In this document: positions 9,243 to 16,721 of the stretch, piece after piece
How the letters are laid out: the number at the start of each line of letters is the position of its first letter
Numbering within the stretch: the stretch's first letter is position 1
Source of the DNA: Actinomycetota bacterium
GTDB lineage: Bacteria > Actinomycetota > CADDZG01 > JAHWKV01 > JAOPZY01
Direction: 5' to 3'
Assembly (NCBI GenBank): GCA_025963875.1
Contig: JAOPZY010000231.1
Location: 1-57,930, forward strand
Length of the DNA: 57,930 nt
The notes under the pieces: generated by a model
Told to the model about the DNA's origin: nothing
Seen by the model: the letters and a program-made list of their open reading frames with translations, nothing else
The model's database searches: none
Translations under genes and position numbers: made by a program

Positions 9243-10225
9243 CTGCGGTAAGCCTCCTCGACGACGGTGAAGGCGGCGATGCAGTCTTCGATGCTCGCCC
9301 CCCGGCTCTCCCCCCCGGTCGCCGCCGAGAGGAAATCGGCGACCTCGAGCGCCCAGGACCGGTCCGCCTGCGGCCATTCCCAGATCGTGGTCGCCGGTGG
9401 CCCCATCTCGGGGAGCATCTCGTAGAGGGCGAGCCGCTCCACCCCGTAGCTGCCGCCCAGGCCCGTGATCTCCAGCTTCGCGGTGCGGTAGGCGATCTCG
9501 AGGGAGAAGAGGTTCTTCCACTCCGTCCACGAGGCGTGCAGCCACGCGAAGCCGCCCGAGCGGGGACGGAGGGCGAGGAAGGCGTTGTCCTCGACGTCGC
9601 TCTGCCAGAAGTCGGTCCTGCACTCGGCGAAGACGAGATCGACGTCGCCGGCGATGTACCGGGTGAGGTCGATGAGGTGGATCCCCTGGTCCACGAGCTC
9701 ACCTCCGCCAGAGGCCTCCCGGCGGGCGCGCCACTCCTTCTCGTAGCCGGGCCGGCCCCCGTGGCCGTAGCGCCCACGGATGTGCATGAGGTCGCCGTAG
9801 GGCTTCTGCGACGCGATGTCCCTGGCCCGGAGCAGCGACGGGTGGAAACGGTGGTTGAAGCCCACCTTGACCACCCTGCCGGCTGCCCGAGCGGCGTCCC
9901 GCACCGCCACCAGGTCCTCCAGGCGGTGCGCCCCCGGCTTCTCGACGAGGACGTGGCACCCTGCCTCGAGCGCCGCCAGCGTCGAGGGGCCGAGGGCCGA
10001 GTGGACCGTCGCCACGATGGCGACATCGGCCTCGACGCCCTCCAGCCCCGCCTGGATCGAGTCCGCGACCCGGACGCCGGCAGCGGTCGCCGGCAGGGTT
10101 GCGGCCAGGGCCTCGGCTCGGCCGAGGTCGAGGTCGACGAGCGCGACCACCTCCACCCCGGCCGGGAGGGCCTGCAGGCGCTTGCGGCCGATGAGCCCGC
10201 AGCCGATCACCGCCACGCGGGTCAT
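9239..10225 (-). CDS. Gfo/Idh/MocA-family NAD(P)-dependent oxidoreductase
   Basis: The 328-residue protein has an N-terminal Rossmann fold (VAVIGCGLIGRKR), the family motif VEKPGAH around residue 92 and a C-terminal domain with GGGELVDQGIHLID, which carries the expected catalytic His. Members oxidise or reduce sugars, often at C3 of NDP-sugars. The ATG overlaps the upstream epimerase stop as ATGA, and an AGGAGG site lies just upstream. In this operon it probably modifies the nucleotide sugar used by the glycosyltransferases. The substrate is not readable. Confidence 0.83.
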   Translation of the reverse strand: MTRVAVIGCGLIGRKRLQALPAGVEVVALVDLDLGRAEALAATLPATAAGVRVADSIQAGLEGVEADVAIVATVHSALGPSTLAALEAGCHVLVEKPGAHRLEDLVAVRDAARAAGRVVKVGFNHRFHPSLLRARDIASQKPYGDLMHIRGRYGHGGRPGYEKEWRARREASGGGELVDQGIHLIDLTRYIAGDVDLVFAECRTDFWQSDVEDNAFLALRPRSGGFAWLHASWTEWKNLFSLEIAYRTAKLEITGLGGSYGVERLALYEMLPEMGPPATTIWEWPQADRSWALEVADFLSAATGGESRGASIEDCIAAFTVVEEAYRS

Positions 10226-11187
10226 GTCCGGACCTCCTGCCTGGTCAGGATCCATGTGTTGTTCGAGAGGTAGTCGACCGTGCGCTCCACGGCCTGGCGG
10301 ATCGTGTAGGCGGGTTCCCAGCCGATCGCCCGCATCTTGGCGGTGGCGAGGTAGATGAAGGGGTTGTCCCCGATCCACCCGCGGTCGCCTCCGGTGTAGG
10401 TCACGTCCGGGCGAAGCCCGAGGCGCTCGCAGATCCAGCCTGCCGACTGGTCGACGGTGCAGTAGTCCTCGACCCCGAGGTTGTAGACCTCGTGGCCCCC
10501 GGTGCGGGGCAGCCGGTCCAGGATCGCCGCAACGCAATCGGTGACGTCGAGGTAGCTCTTGCGTTGCTTGCCGTCGCCGAGGATGGTGAGCTTCGTAGGG
10601 TCCTCGTTGAGCTGGCGCATGAAATCGACCACGTGGCCGTGGGTGTAGCGGGCGCCCATGATCGACACGAAGCGGAAGACGGTGGTGGTGATGCCGCACC
10701 CCTCGGCGTAGGCGGCGATCAGGCCCTCGCCCGCCAGCTTGGATGCGCCGTAGAGCGACGTCTGGATGGGGAAGGGACAGTCCTCAGGGGTGGGGATCAC
10801 CGTCGCCTCGCCGTAGACGGAGCCCGTCGAGGAGAACAGCAGGCGGGGGACCCCTGCGACGCGGACCCCTTCCAGCACGTTGTGCGTCACGACGATGTTC
10901 TGCTTCAGGTCGCGGTCCGGTGTGTTCCAGCCGAAGCGGACGTCGGCGTTGGCTGCCAGGTGGATGACGGCGTCCGCCCCCCGGAAGAGGTCGGGCAGGG
11001 CGTCACCGCTCTCGAGCAGGTCCAGGGTGGCGAGCCGGAAGCCCGGCTCGCCCACCGCCCGCTCCAGGAACCGGACGCTGCCGGTGGAGAAGTTGTCGAT
11101 CCCGACCACCTGGTGGCCGGCGGCCAGGAGCGCGTCGGTGGTGCTGGACCCGATGAAACCGGCCGCCCCGGTGACGACGACCTTCAC
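10222..11187 (-). CDS. NAD-dependent NDP-sugar epimerase/dehydratase (extended SDR)
   Basis: The 321-residue protein has the extended-SDR NAD motif VTGAAGFIGSS, SSTGSVYGE with the catalytic Ser/Thr region, and YGASK with catalytic Tyr and Lys. It ends with the substrate-binding region typical of GalE/RfbB relatives. The GTG start overlaps the preceding SDR stop as GTGA. It could be a 4-epimerase or dehydratase acting on UDP-hexose or GDP-heptose; the sequence does not decide. Its place between an SDR and a Gfo/Idh enzyme suggests a short series of nucleotide-sugar modifications. Confidence 0.82.
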   Translation of the reverse strand: MKVVVTGAAGFIGSSTTDALLAAGHQVVGIDNFSTGSVRFLERAVGEPGFRLATLDLLESGDALPDLFRGADAVIHLAANADVRFGWNTPDRDLKQNIVVTHNVLEGVRVAGVPRLLFSSTGSVYGEATVIPTPEDCPFPIQTSLYGASKLAGEGLIAAYAEGCGITTTVFRFVSIMGARYTHGHVVDFMRQLNEDPTKLTILGDGKQRKSYLDVTDCVAAILDRLPRTGGHEVYNLGVEDYCTVDQSAGWICERLGLRPDVTYTGGDRGWIGDNPFIYLATAKMRAIGWEPAYTIRQAVERTVDYLSNNTWILTRQEVRT

Positions 11188-12047
11188 CGGCGCTCCACCT
11201 CCCCGAACAGCACGCCGTCGATCCGGCGGAGGGTGTACGCGGAGGTGCCGTTCAGCTGGTCCGCCTCCTCGCCGATCCGCCCCAGCGGGTCCCACTTGGC
11301 GCTGAGCAGCTTCCCGGTGAGGCAACCGGAGCGCTCCGACGCCAGGAACAGCATGGCCTCCCCGACCTTTGCGAGCGAGTCGCCACCTTCACGCTGGGCC
11401 ACGCTGCTCGCATGGAAGGCCTCGCCGGCCACCTCCGGGCCGGCTTCGATCACGGCATCGATGAGCGACGTGCTGATCGCGCCGGGCGCCACGGCATTGA
11501 CCAGGATGCCGAAGGGGGCCAGCTCCTTGGCGAGCGTCTCGGTGAGCCCGGCGACGGCTGCCTTCGACGCCGTGTAGGCGCTCACGCGCGCCGGCGTCCC
11601 CGGGCCGCCGACACCGCCGCCGCCGACGTTGATGATCCGGCCTGCTCCCGCCGCCTGCATGGCAGGGGCGAACGCCCGGATGACGTGCATCACCCCGAGC
11701 AGGTTCACCGACACCGCCGACGCCCAGGCATCCGGCTCCACCTCGGTGATGAGGCCGACGGGCCCGTAGATGCCGGCGTTGTTGACGAGGACGTCCACCC
11801 GGCCGAAACGCTCCCCCACCGCATCGGCGAAGCCCCGCACACTGGGGTAGTCGGCCACATCGACGGAGCGGACCAGGACCTCCGTGCCGAAGCGCTCGTG
11901 AAGATTCGCCCGCACCTCCTCCAGCTCGTCCGGCGACCGGGAGCACAGCGCGAGCTTGGCCCCGGCCTCGGCCAGGGTCTCGGCGGTGTAGCGGCCGATC
12001 CCCCGCCCGGCACCGGTGACGACACAGACTTTACCGGCGAGGGACAT
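11184..12047 (-). CDS. Classical SDR-like oxidoreductase with the catalytic Ser position occupied by Gly
   Basis: The 287-residue protein has the classical SDR fold: TGAGRGIG (residues 11-18), NNAG (89-92) and Y158-x3-K162 in SAYTASK. The usual serine 13 residues before the tyrosine falls in the run NVGGGGVGG, so position 145 is Gly. Either the serine is supplied elsewhere or the chemistry differs. The gene starts 2 bp after the dehydrogenase-like gene and overlaps the epimerase gene. The last 60 residues (SAKWDPLGRI and beyond) extend past the usual SDR end. The substrate is probably a sugar, from context. Confidence 0.78.
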   Translation of the reverse strand: MSLAGKVCVVTGAGRGIGRYTAETLAEAGAKLALCSRSPDELEEVRANLHERFGTEVLVRSVDVADYPSVRGFADAVGERFGRVDVLVNNAGIYGPVGLITEVEPDAWASAVSVNLLGVMHVIRAFAPAMQAAGAGRIINVGGGGVGGPGTPARVSAYTASKAAVAGLTETLAKELAPFGILVNAVAPGAISTSLIDAVIEAGPEVAGEAFHASSVAQREGGDSLAKVGEAMLFLASERSGCLTGKLLSAKWDPLGRIGEEADQLNGTSAYTLRRIDGVLFGEVERR

Positions 12048-12049
12048 CT

Positions 12050-13342
12050 CTATGCAGGCCTGCCGACGACGGCGTGGACAAAGCCGGCGTCCGCAAGCCG
12101 CACGGCATCGAGGAACCCTGCGGGATCGAAGACGACCCTCCGCCGCATGGTCGCGCCCAGCCGCTCAGCGTCCAGCTCCTTGTACTCGGGCCAGGCGGTC
12201 ATCAGCACGAGCGCGTCCGCTCCGGCCGCCGCCGCGTAGGGGTCGTCCGCCACCGCGAAGCCCAGGTCCGCGCCCGCCGAGGAGTCGACCGCCGGATCGT
12301 GGGCCACCACCGGCGCGCCCCCCGAGACCAGGCCGCGGGCAAGCTCGACGCTCTGGCTGCGCCGCAGCGTGCTCGTGCCGGGCTTGTAGGTCAGCCCGAG
12401 CACACCGATCCGGGCACCGGCGAGCTCGCCCACCAGTGCCCCGACGCGGTCGACCGTGGACGAAAGGCGGCGGTGGTTGACCGACCAGACGGCGTCGAAG
12501 AGCTCCGCCGGGACCCCGTGCTCCCGACCTGCCGTCCGCAGCGATTGGAGATCCCGCCCGAGGGTCCCGCCGGCGAAGCCCAGCCCCGGGAGGATGGGCG
12601 CCCGGGGGCTGACGCGAGCGTCGGCCTTCAGGGCGGCGGCCACATCCCAGGCGTCGGCGCCGACGGCCTCGCAGAGGTCGGAGAGCTGGCTCATGAAGCT
12701 GATGCACGTGGCGAGGTAGGCGTTCATCGCATGCTTGGACATCTCCGCACTGGCGACGCTCATCGTCACCTTGGGGCAGTCCAGCGTCGCGAACAGGCTC
12801 CCGACCCGCTGGGCGACCTCGGGGTCGTCGGCCCCGATGACCAGCCGGTCGGGGTGGAAGAACACGTCCAGCGCCCCGCCGAGCCGCAGGTTCTCCGGCA
12901 TGCAGGCCACCGGGATCGGCCGGCCCGTGGCCTCACCGATGCTCGCAGCCAGGCGGTGGGTGGTGCCCACCGGCACCTGGCTCATCACAATCAGAACGGT
13001 GGGGGCACGCAGCATCGAGCCCACCTGCTTCACCAACTCCTCCAGCGCGTCCAGCGAGGCGGTGTCGTCGTCGAGCACCTCGACGTCGGTGGCGACGACG
13101 GTGAACTCCGGGTCGCCGAGGCCGGGGTCGGAGGTGGTGACCGGGTGCAGGGATCCCGCCGCGATCTGCCGGGCGATCAGGTCGTCCAGACCCGGCTCCC
13201 GCACCGGCGCGGCTCCGGCACGGAGTTGAACGATGGTGGTCTCCGAGAGGTCGGTCACCCACACCTCGTGACCGAGAGCGGCAAGACCTGCCGCTACGAC
13301 GGATCCGAGATGCCAGGCCCCCCAGACTCCTATGGTCGACAA
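12050..13342 (-). CDS. UDP-glucose/GDP-mannose dehydrogenase-family protein lacking the catalytic cysteine
   Basis: The 430-residue protein keeps the three-domain plan: an N-terminal NAD domain (GVWGAWHLGSVVAAGLA), MPENLRLGGALD with the conserved Glu, AEMSKHAMNAYLA with the conserved Lys and Asn, and a C-terminal sugar-binding domain (LGLTYKPGTSTLRRSQS). The segment that normally reads GFGGSCFPKD is GFAGGTLGRD here, so the catalytic Cys is Thr260. Without a thiohemiacetal the normal four-electron oxidation to an acid is not expected; a two-electron oxidation or epimerisation is possible. The start is TTG, 10 bp after the transaldolase gene. Confidence 0.82.
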   Translation of the reverse strand: MSTIGVWGAWHLGSVVAAGLAALGHEVWVTDLSETTIVQLRAGAAPVREPGLDDLIARQIAAGSLHPVTTSDPGLGDPEFTVVATDVEVLDDDTASLDALEELVKQVGSMLRAPTVLIVMSQVPVGTTHRLAASIGEATGRPIPVACMPENLRLGGALDVFFHPDRLVIGADDPEVAQRVGSLFATLDCPKVTMSVASAEMSKHAMNAYLATCISFMSQLSDLCEAVGADAWDVAAALKADARVSPRAPILPGLGFAGGTLGRDLQSLRTAGREHGVPAELFDAVWSVNHRRLSSTVDRVGALVGELAGARIGVLGLTYKPGTSTLRRSQSVELARGLVSGGAPVVAHDPAVDSSAGADLGFAVADDPYAAAAGADALVLMTAWPEYKELDAERLGATMRRRVVFDPAGFLDAVRLADAGFVHAVVGRPA

Positions 13343-13352
13343 GAGCGCTGCG

Positions 13353-14024
13353 TCACGACATCCACTTGGCGAAGTCGTTGCAGAACTGGGCCACGACCTC
13401 GTCGGTCTTGGGGTGCTGGCACATCTTGACGAGGAACGGCGGCGGGACGGTGACGATGTGGGCGCCCGCCAGGATCGCCTCGTTGATGTCCATGATGTGG
13501 CGGATGGATCCGACGATGATCTCGGCGTCGCTGCCCGACCGGTCCATGGCGGCCCGCACGTCCGTCACGACCCTGGCAGCGTCGTACCCGGTGTCGCGGA
13601 TGCGGCCGTAGAAGAGGCTGACGTAGCGTGCCCCCGCGTCGAGGGCCATGACCGCCTGGTTGAACGACATGCAGCACGTGGCGTTGACCGGGATCTTCAT
13701 GTCGGTGAGCCGGGTGATGAGGCGCAGTTCGTCCCACCCGACCGGCACCTTGATCGTGAGGCCCTTGTAGTCGCCGAAGTGCGACACGAGCTCCTCGGCC
13801 TGGCGGATCATCTCGTCGGGGTCCATCGTGAACACCTCGACGGACAGCGGCAGCGGGGCACCGAACTTGGTGATCAGGTTGATGATGTCCCGGACGATCT
13901 CCCGGTAGTCCCGCTTCTCCTCCTTGGCGAGGATCGACGGGTTGGTGGTGACGCCCGAGGCGAAGCCCCGGGAAAGAGAGGCCTCAATCTCCGTCAAGTT
14001 TGCAGAATCGACGAATAGCTTCAT
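13353..14024 (-). CDS. Transaldolase / fructose-6-phosphate aldolase-like protein
   Basis: The 223-residue protein matches the short transaldolase family: MKLFVDSANLTEI, SGVTTNPSIL, the Schiff-base lysine in GLTIKVPVGWDE and a YGRIRDTGYDA loop. Transaldolase exchanges sedoheptulose 7-phosphate with fructose 6-phosphate and erythrose 4-phosphate. As first gene of the operon that holds hddA and hddC it may feed sedoheptulose 7-phosphate into heptose synthesis, which is an inference. The ATG was chosen because it gives the conserved N-terminus, with a GAGGTG-like ribosome site upstream. Confidence 0.82.
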   Translation of the reverse strand: MKLFVDSANLTEIEASLSRGFASGVTTNPSILAKEEKRDYREIVRDIINLITKFGAPLPLSVEVFTMDPDEMIRQAEELVSHFGDYKGLTIKVPVGWDELRLITRLTDMKIPVNATCCMSFNQAVMALDAGARYVSLFYGRIRDTGYDAARVVTDVRAAMDRSGSDAEIIVGSIRHIMDINEAILAGAHIVTVPPPFLVKMCQHPKTDEVVAQFCNDFAKWMS

Positions 14025-14058
14025 ATACGCACCTCGGGTCGGTTCCAGACGCGGAGAC

Positions 14059-14067
14059 CTTATAGCA
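14059..14067 (-). promoter_or_regulatory. Possible -10 element of the leftward heptose operon
   Basis: On the minus strand this reads GCTATAAGG, a TATAAG-like -10 element about 35 bp upstream of the transaldolase ATG. It lies in the only sizeable gap before the eight-gene operon. No good -35 element is visible, so the call is weak. Confidence 0.3.
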
Positions 14068-14136
14068 TCGGCTGCGTGTGGTGCAGGTTCACCGAACTCC
14101 TCACACTGGCATCCGGAGCGGTTGTTATTAACCCGT

Positions 14137-14153
14137 CCGGTCCTCTGGACCGG
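14137..14153 (-). terminator. Hairpin after the regulator gene
   Basis: A perfect 7-bp stem with a 3-nt loop (CCGGTCC, AGA, GGACCGG on the minus strand) begins 1 bp after the stop codon of the leftward regulator. It is followed by ACGGGTTAATAAC, a weak T-rich tract. It probably separates the regulator from the heptose operon, which reads in the same direction. Confidence 0.55.
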
Positions 14154-14154
14154 C

Positions 14155-15492
14155 TCAGGCGGGCAGGAGCGTGTCGGCGAGATCGAAGAAGTCGGCCACA
14201 GGGTGTGAGTCCCGATGGGCGCTGAGCCGGTGGCGCAGGTCGGCCACGGCGTCGGCCGACCTGGACGAACGGACCGTGGCGGCGAGCCGGACAGTAGAGG
14301 CGGCCTCTGTGGCGGCCGCCTGCAGGTCGTGGTTGGCGAGCGCCGCCCGGGCGAGCGTGGCGTGCGCGAGGGAGCCTCTCCTCGCCCGGCTCTGGCGTTG
14401 GGCCTCGGCAGCGGAGCGGGTGGCGAACCGGGTGGCCTCCTCCGGCTGGTCGAGGTCCCGGAAGGCATGGCCGTACTCGCCGTTCAGGTAGGCCGCGTCG
14501 ATGAAGCGAGCCCACTCGGGTTCTTCGGGCAGGTGGATGGCGCCGGCGGCCCGTTCTGATTCGAGGATGGAGTATGCCGCGGCCTGGCCGTCCCCGAGAG
14601 CGGCCTCGGCTCGTGCCTGCAGGGCCCACAGGTCGGCGAGGCAGGCGGGGCTGCGGCCATGGCGGAGGCCGGCCCGTCCTGCCCGAGCGAGCTGGAGACC
14701 CTGGTCGGGGTGCCCGGTGAGGGTTGCCTGGTCCGAGAGCCCGGCGAGGACATGGGCACCCAGCTCCGGGCTGCGGGCCTCGTGGGAGAGCCGGAGCGCC
14801 TGGATGAGGTAACGCTGGGCCAGGACGTGCTCCCCGTCGTCGAAGGCCATCCAGCCGATCAGGTAGAGCTGCTCGGCACCGGCTTCGTAGAGCGTCCGGC
14901 CGGCGTCGGTGGAGGCGTCGTTCGAGCGGAGCAGGGGTGTGACCGTCGAGGTCAGGTAGGCGGCAAGTTGCTGGCGGGCGTGGCCACCCCCACGCATGAC
15001 GTCCAGCTCCTGGAAGAAACCGAACATCCGACGGATGGCGTCGACCTGGTCGCTGGTCACCTTGCGCGTGGGGGAGGTGGCCTCCTCCAGAGTGGCGAGG
15101 AGCCAGTCCCGGCTTGGTCCGATCGAGGCGGCTACGGCGAAGAGGGCTGTCTTGAGGAAGGTTCTGCGTTTGATGTCGGCCTGCCCCAGCTGGTCGACGG
15201 TCTCGAGGGTGTCAGGGATCGAGGGGGTGTACTCGAGTCCAAGGCGCTGAAGGTCCTCGGATGGCTCGTCGAAGCTGAGCGGGTCGGTGACGAAGAGGGC
15301 GGCAAGGAGCCGCCGGTAGCTGGGGCTGGGTTGCTTCTGGCCGCGCTCCCATTTGGAGACCATGGCGGCGTCCACGCCAATACGTTCGCGGTTCTGCTCC
15401 CATGCGACGCGTGCCAGCTCGGCGGCGAGCTCTTCCTGCGTGAGCCCCCGCTCGATGCGCCGCTGGCGAAGCTGTTCGTTCCAAGCAGTCAT
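14155..15492 (-). CDS. XRE-family regulator with C-terminal TPR-like repeats (module copy A)
   Basis: The 445-residue protein has an N-terminal helix-turn-helix (GLTQEELAAELA, then VSKWERGQKQPS, residues about 16-56). A twin-arginine-like segment KRRTFLKTALFAVAAS follows at 108-123, then a long helical repeat region of TPR type. Such proteins are DNA-binding regulators whose TPR part senses a ligand or partner. It is divergent from two small genes with a 77-bp shared promoter region. A related regulator with homologous small genes lies at 42547-44302. The ATG gives the full HTH; longer upstream frames look non-coding. Confidence 0.82.
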   Translation of the reverse strand: MTAWNEQLRQRRIERGLTQEELAAELARVAWEQNRERIGVDAAMVSKWERGQKQPSPSYRRLLAALFVTDPLSFDEPSEDLQRLGLEYTPSIPDTLETVDQLGQADIKRRTFLKTALFAVAASIGPSRDWLLATLEEATSPTRKVTSDQVDAIRRMFGFFQELDVMRGGGHARQQLAAYLTSTVTPLLRSNDASTDAGRTLYEAGAEQLYLIGWMAFDDGEHVLAQRYLIQALRLSHEARSPELGAHVLAGLSDQATLTGHPDQGLQLARAGRAGLRHGRSPACLADLWALQARAEAALGDGQAAAYSILESERAAGAIHLPEEPEWARFIDAAYLNGEYGHAFRDLDQPEEATRFATRSAAEAQRQSRARRGSLAHATLARAALANHDLQAAATEAASTVRLAATVRSSRSADAVADLRHRLSAHRDSHPVADFFDLADTLLPA

Positions 15493-15569
15493 GTCAGGAC
15501 CGATGAGGGACCGACGAGGACCACCTCGCGGACCTGTTGGGTGAAAGCGGTTCCGCTCAGGATACCGAC

Positions 15570-15818
15570 ATGAGTGGACGGTCGGCCGCGCGACCGCAGT
15601 TCTTGCGCATCTGCTGGGAGATCGCCAACGAAGAGGGGGGCCGGGTGGTTGAGGCCACCCTGTGCCGTGACCACCGGCGCGAGATTGCCCGCAAGTACCC
15701 GGACGCTCGAGGCTCCGGCCAACTCGGTGACTCGTGTGACGCCTGCGCAGGCCGGCAGCCGAGCAGGATCGCAGGTGGCCTCGATGGGCACAGCATCGGA
15801 AGAGTCCCACACCCGTGA
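15570..15818 (+). CDS. Small cysteine/histidine protein, possible zinc-binding (module copy A)
   Basis: The 82-residue protein is unknown to me. It contains ICWE near the N-terminus, then a C-x2-H-x20-C-x2-C arrangement (LCRDHR followed by GDSCDACAGR), which would suit one zinc ion. No signal peptide is present. A homologue with identical Cys/His spacing is encoded at 43854-44075, also next to a regulator of this type, so this is a real gene family. The next gene overlaps it as GTGA. A partner or anti-regulator role for the adjacent XRE protein is inference. Confidence 0.7.
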   Translation: MSGRSAARPQFLRICWEIANEEGGRVVEATLCRDHRREIARKYPDARGSGQLGDSCDACAGRQPSRIAGGLDGHSIGRVPHP

Positions 15819-16045
15819 GCGCCACCGTCCCACGGCCCGACCATCCTCGGCAAGCGCCTGATGCCGAGCGGATGGACCGCATCCTTGCCAAGCTGGGTCA
15901 TGTCTGGCGTCGCGTGCCTGACTGGCGCCTCGCATGGCTGATCGTCAACCTGGTCCCTCCCGGACCCAAGGCGTCGGACACGGCTATCGAGCTCGAGCTG
16001 GATCGTCTGCTCAACCCCGACCTCGGACGGGCTGAGCCAGGATGA
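15815..16045 (+). CDS. Small Trp-rich helical protein of unknown function (module copy A)
   Basis: The 76-residue protein overlaps its upstream partner by GTGA, so the two are probably made together. Its core is RILAKLGHVWRR, DWRLAWLIVNL and SDTAIELELDRLL. This resembles small bacterial proteins carrying a P-D-x-R-L-G-Q-L-x-x-N motif, which as far as I know lack a described function. A homologue lies at 44081-44302 in the second module. Its 3' end overlaps the convergent gmhB-like gene by 35 bp. Confidence 0.68.
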   Translation: MSATVPRPDHPRQAPDAERMDRILAKLGHVWRRVPDWRLAWLIVNLVPPGPKASDTAIELELDRLLNPDLGRAEPG

Positions 16046-16601
16046 AGTCCACGCAGGCCCGCAGGTCACCGGTGAACCGGGCGGCGAGGCCATCGGGCGG
16101 CCCGCCGATGCTCGTGGCGTCCCAGCTCCAGGGCCGTTCCACGAGCAGTCCTTGCATGCCGGCGGCCTCGGCGGCTGCGAGATCCACCCAACGGTCGCCG
16201 ATCAGCCAACTCCGAGCCAGATCCACGCCCCAGTCCCGTGCCCCGGCGTGGATGAGGCCGGGCTTCGGCTTGCGGCAGAGGCAGCCGTCTTTCGTGTCGT
16301 GGGGGCAGACGTAGACGGCGTCGATGGGCAGCGCGCCACGAAGTGCCTCGTTGATCTGCTCCACAGCATCCAGGCTGAGGTCCCCCCGTGCGACGTCGGG
16401 CTGATTGCTGACGACGAGCAGCATGTAGCCCGCTGCTCGAAGCCGCACGAGATCCCCCTTTGCCGTGGGAAGGATCTGCAACTCGGCGACCGTGCGGGGC
16501 GTCGAGGCTACGGCGCCCTCCATACGGACCTCGTTGAGGACGCCGTCCCGGTCCAGGAAGACGGCGGCACGCCCAGATTCGACCATGTGCTGCCGGAGCA
16601 T
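16011..16601 (-). CDS. gmhB: HAD-family heptose bisphosphate phosphatase, GmhB-like
   Basis: The 196-residue protein has the HAD nucleophile motif FLDRDGVLN (Asp17 and Asp19), the VSNQ motif II, and CPHDTKDGCLCRKPKPG, the zinc-binding loop plus conserved Lys typical of GmhB. It should remove the 7-phosphate from heptose 1,7-bisphosphate between the HddA and HddC steps. It is separated from hddA and hddC by the regulator module and has its own divergent promoter region. An internal ATG at 16586 is an alternative start; neither has a clear ribosome site. Histidinol-phosphatase-like activity is the main alternative. Confidence 0.8.
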   Translation of the reverse strand: MLRQHMVESGRAAVFLDRDGVLNEVRMEGAVASTPRTVAELQILPTAKGDLVRLRAAGYMLLVVSNQPDVARGDLSLDAVEQINEALRGALPIDAVYVCPHDTKDGCLCRKPKPGLIHAGARDWGVDLARSWLIGDRWVDLAAAEAAGMQGLLVERPWSWDATSIGGPPDGLAARFTGDLRACVDFILAQPVRGRG

Positions 16602-16721
16602 AGTGGAGGGAACGGTTCATCTGACCAAGTCTGGGCGGGTGTCCCTTGAGGAGATGGGCATCTATATGCTTTGTGCGTCGGTTCGACTGTTCAGCGTCGC
16701 TTGGTCCAGGAGAATCGAACC

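Noticed and set aside
8104-10026. Long minus-strand frame of over 600 codons across hddC, hddA and the oxidoreductase
   Set aside because: It is a shadow frame rich in Arg, Ser and Pro without domains, overlapping three genes with clear motifs. High G+C makes such frames common.
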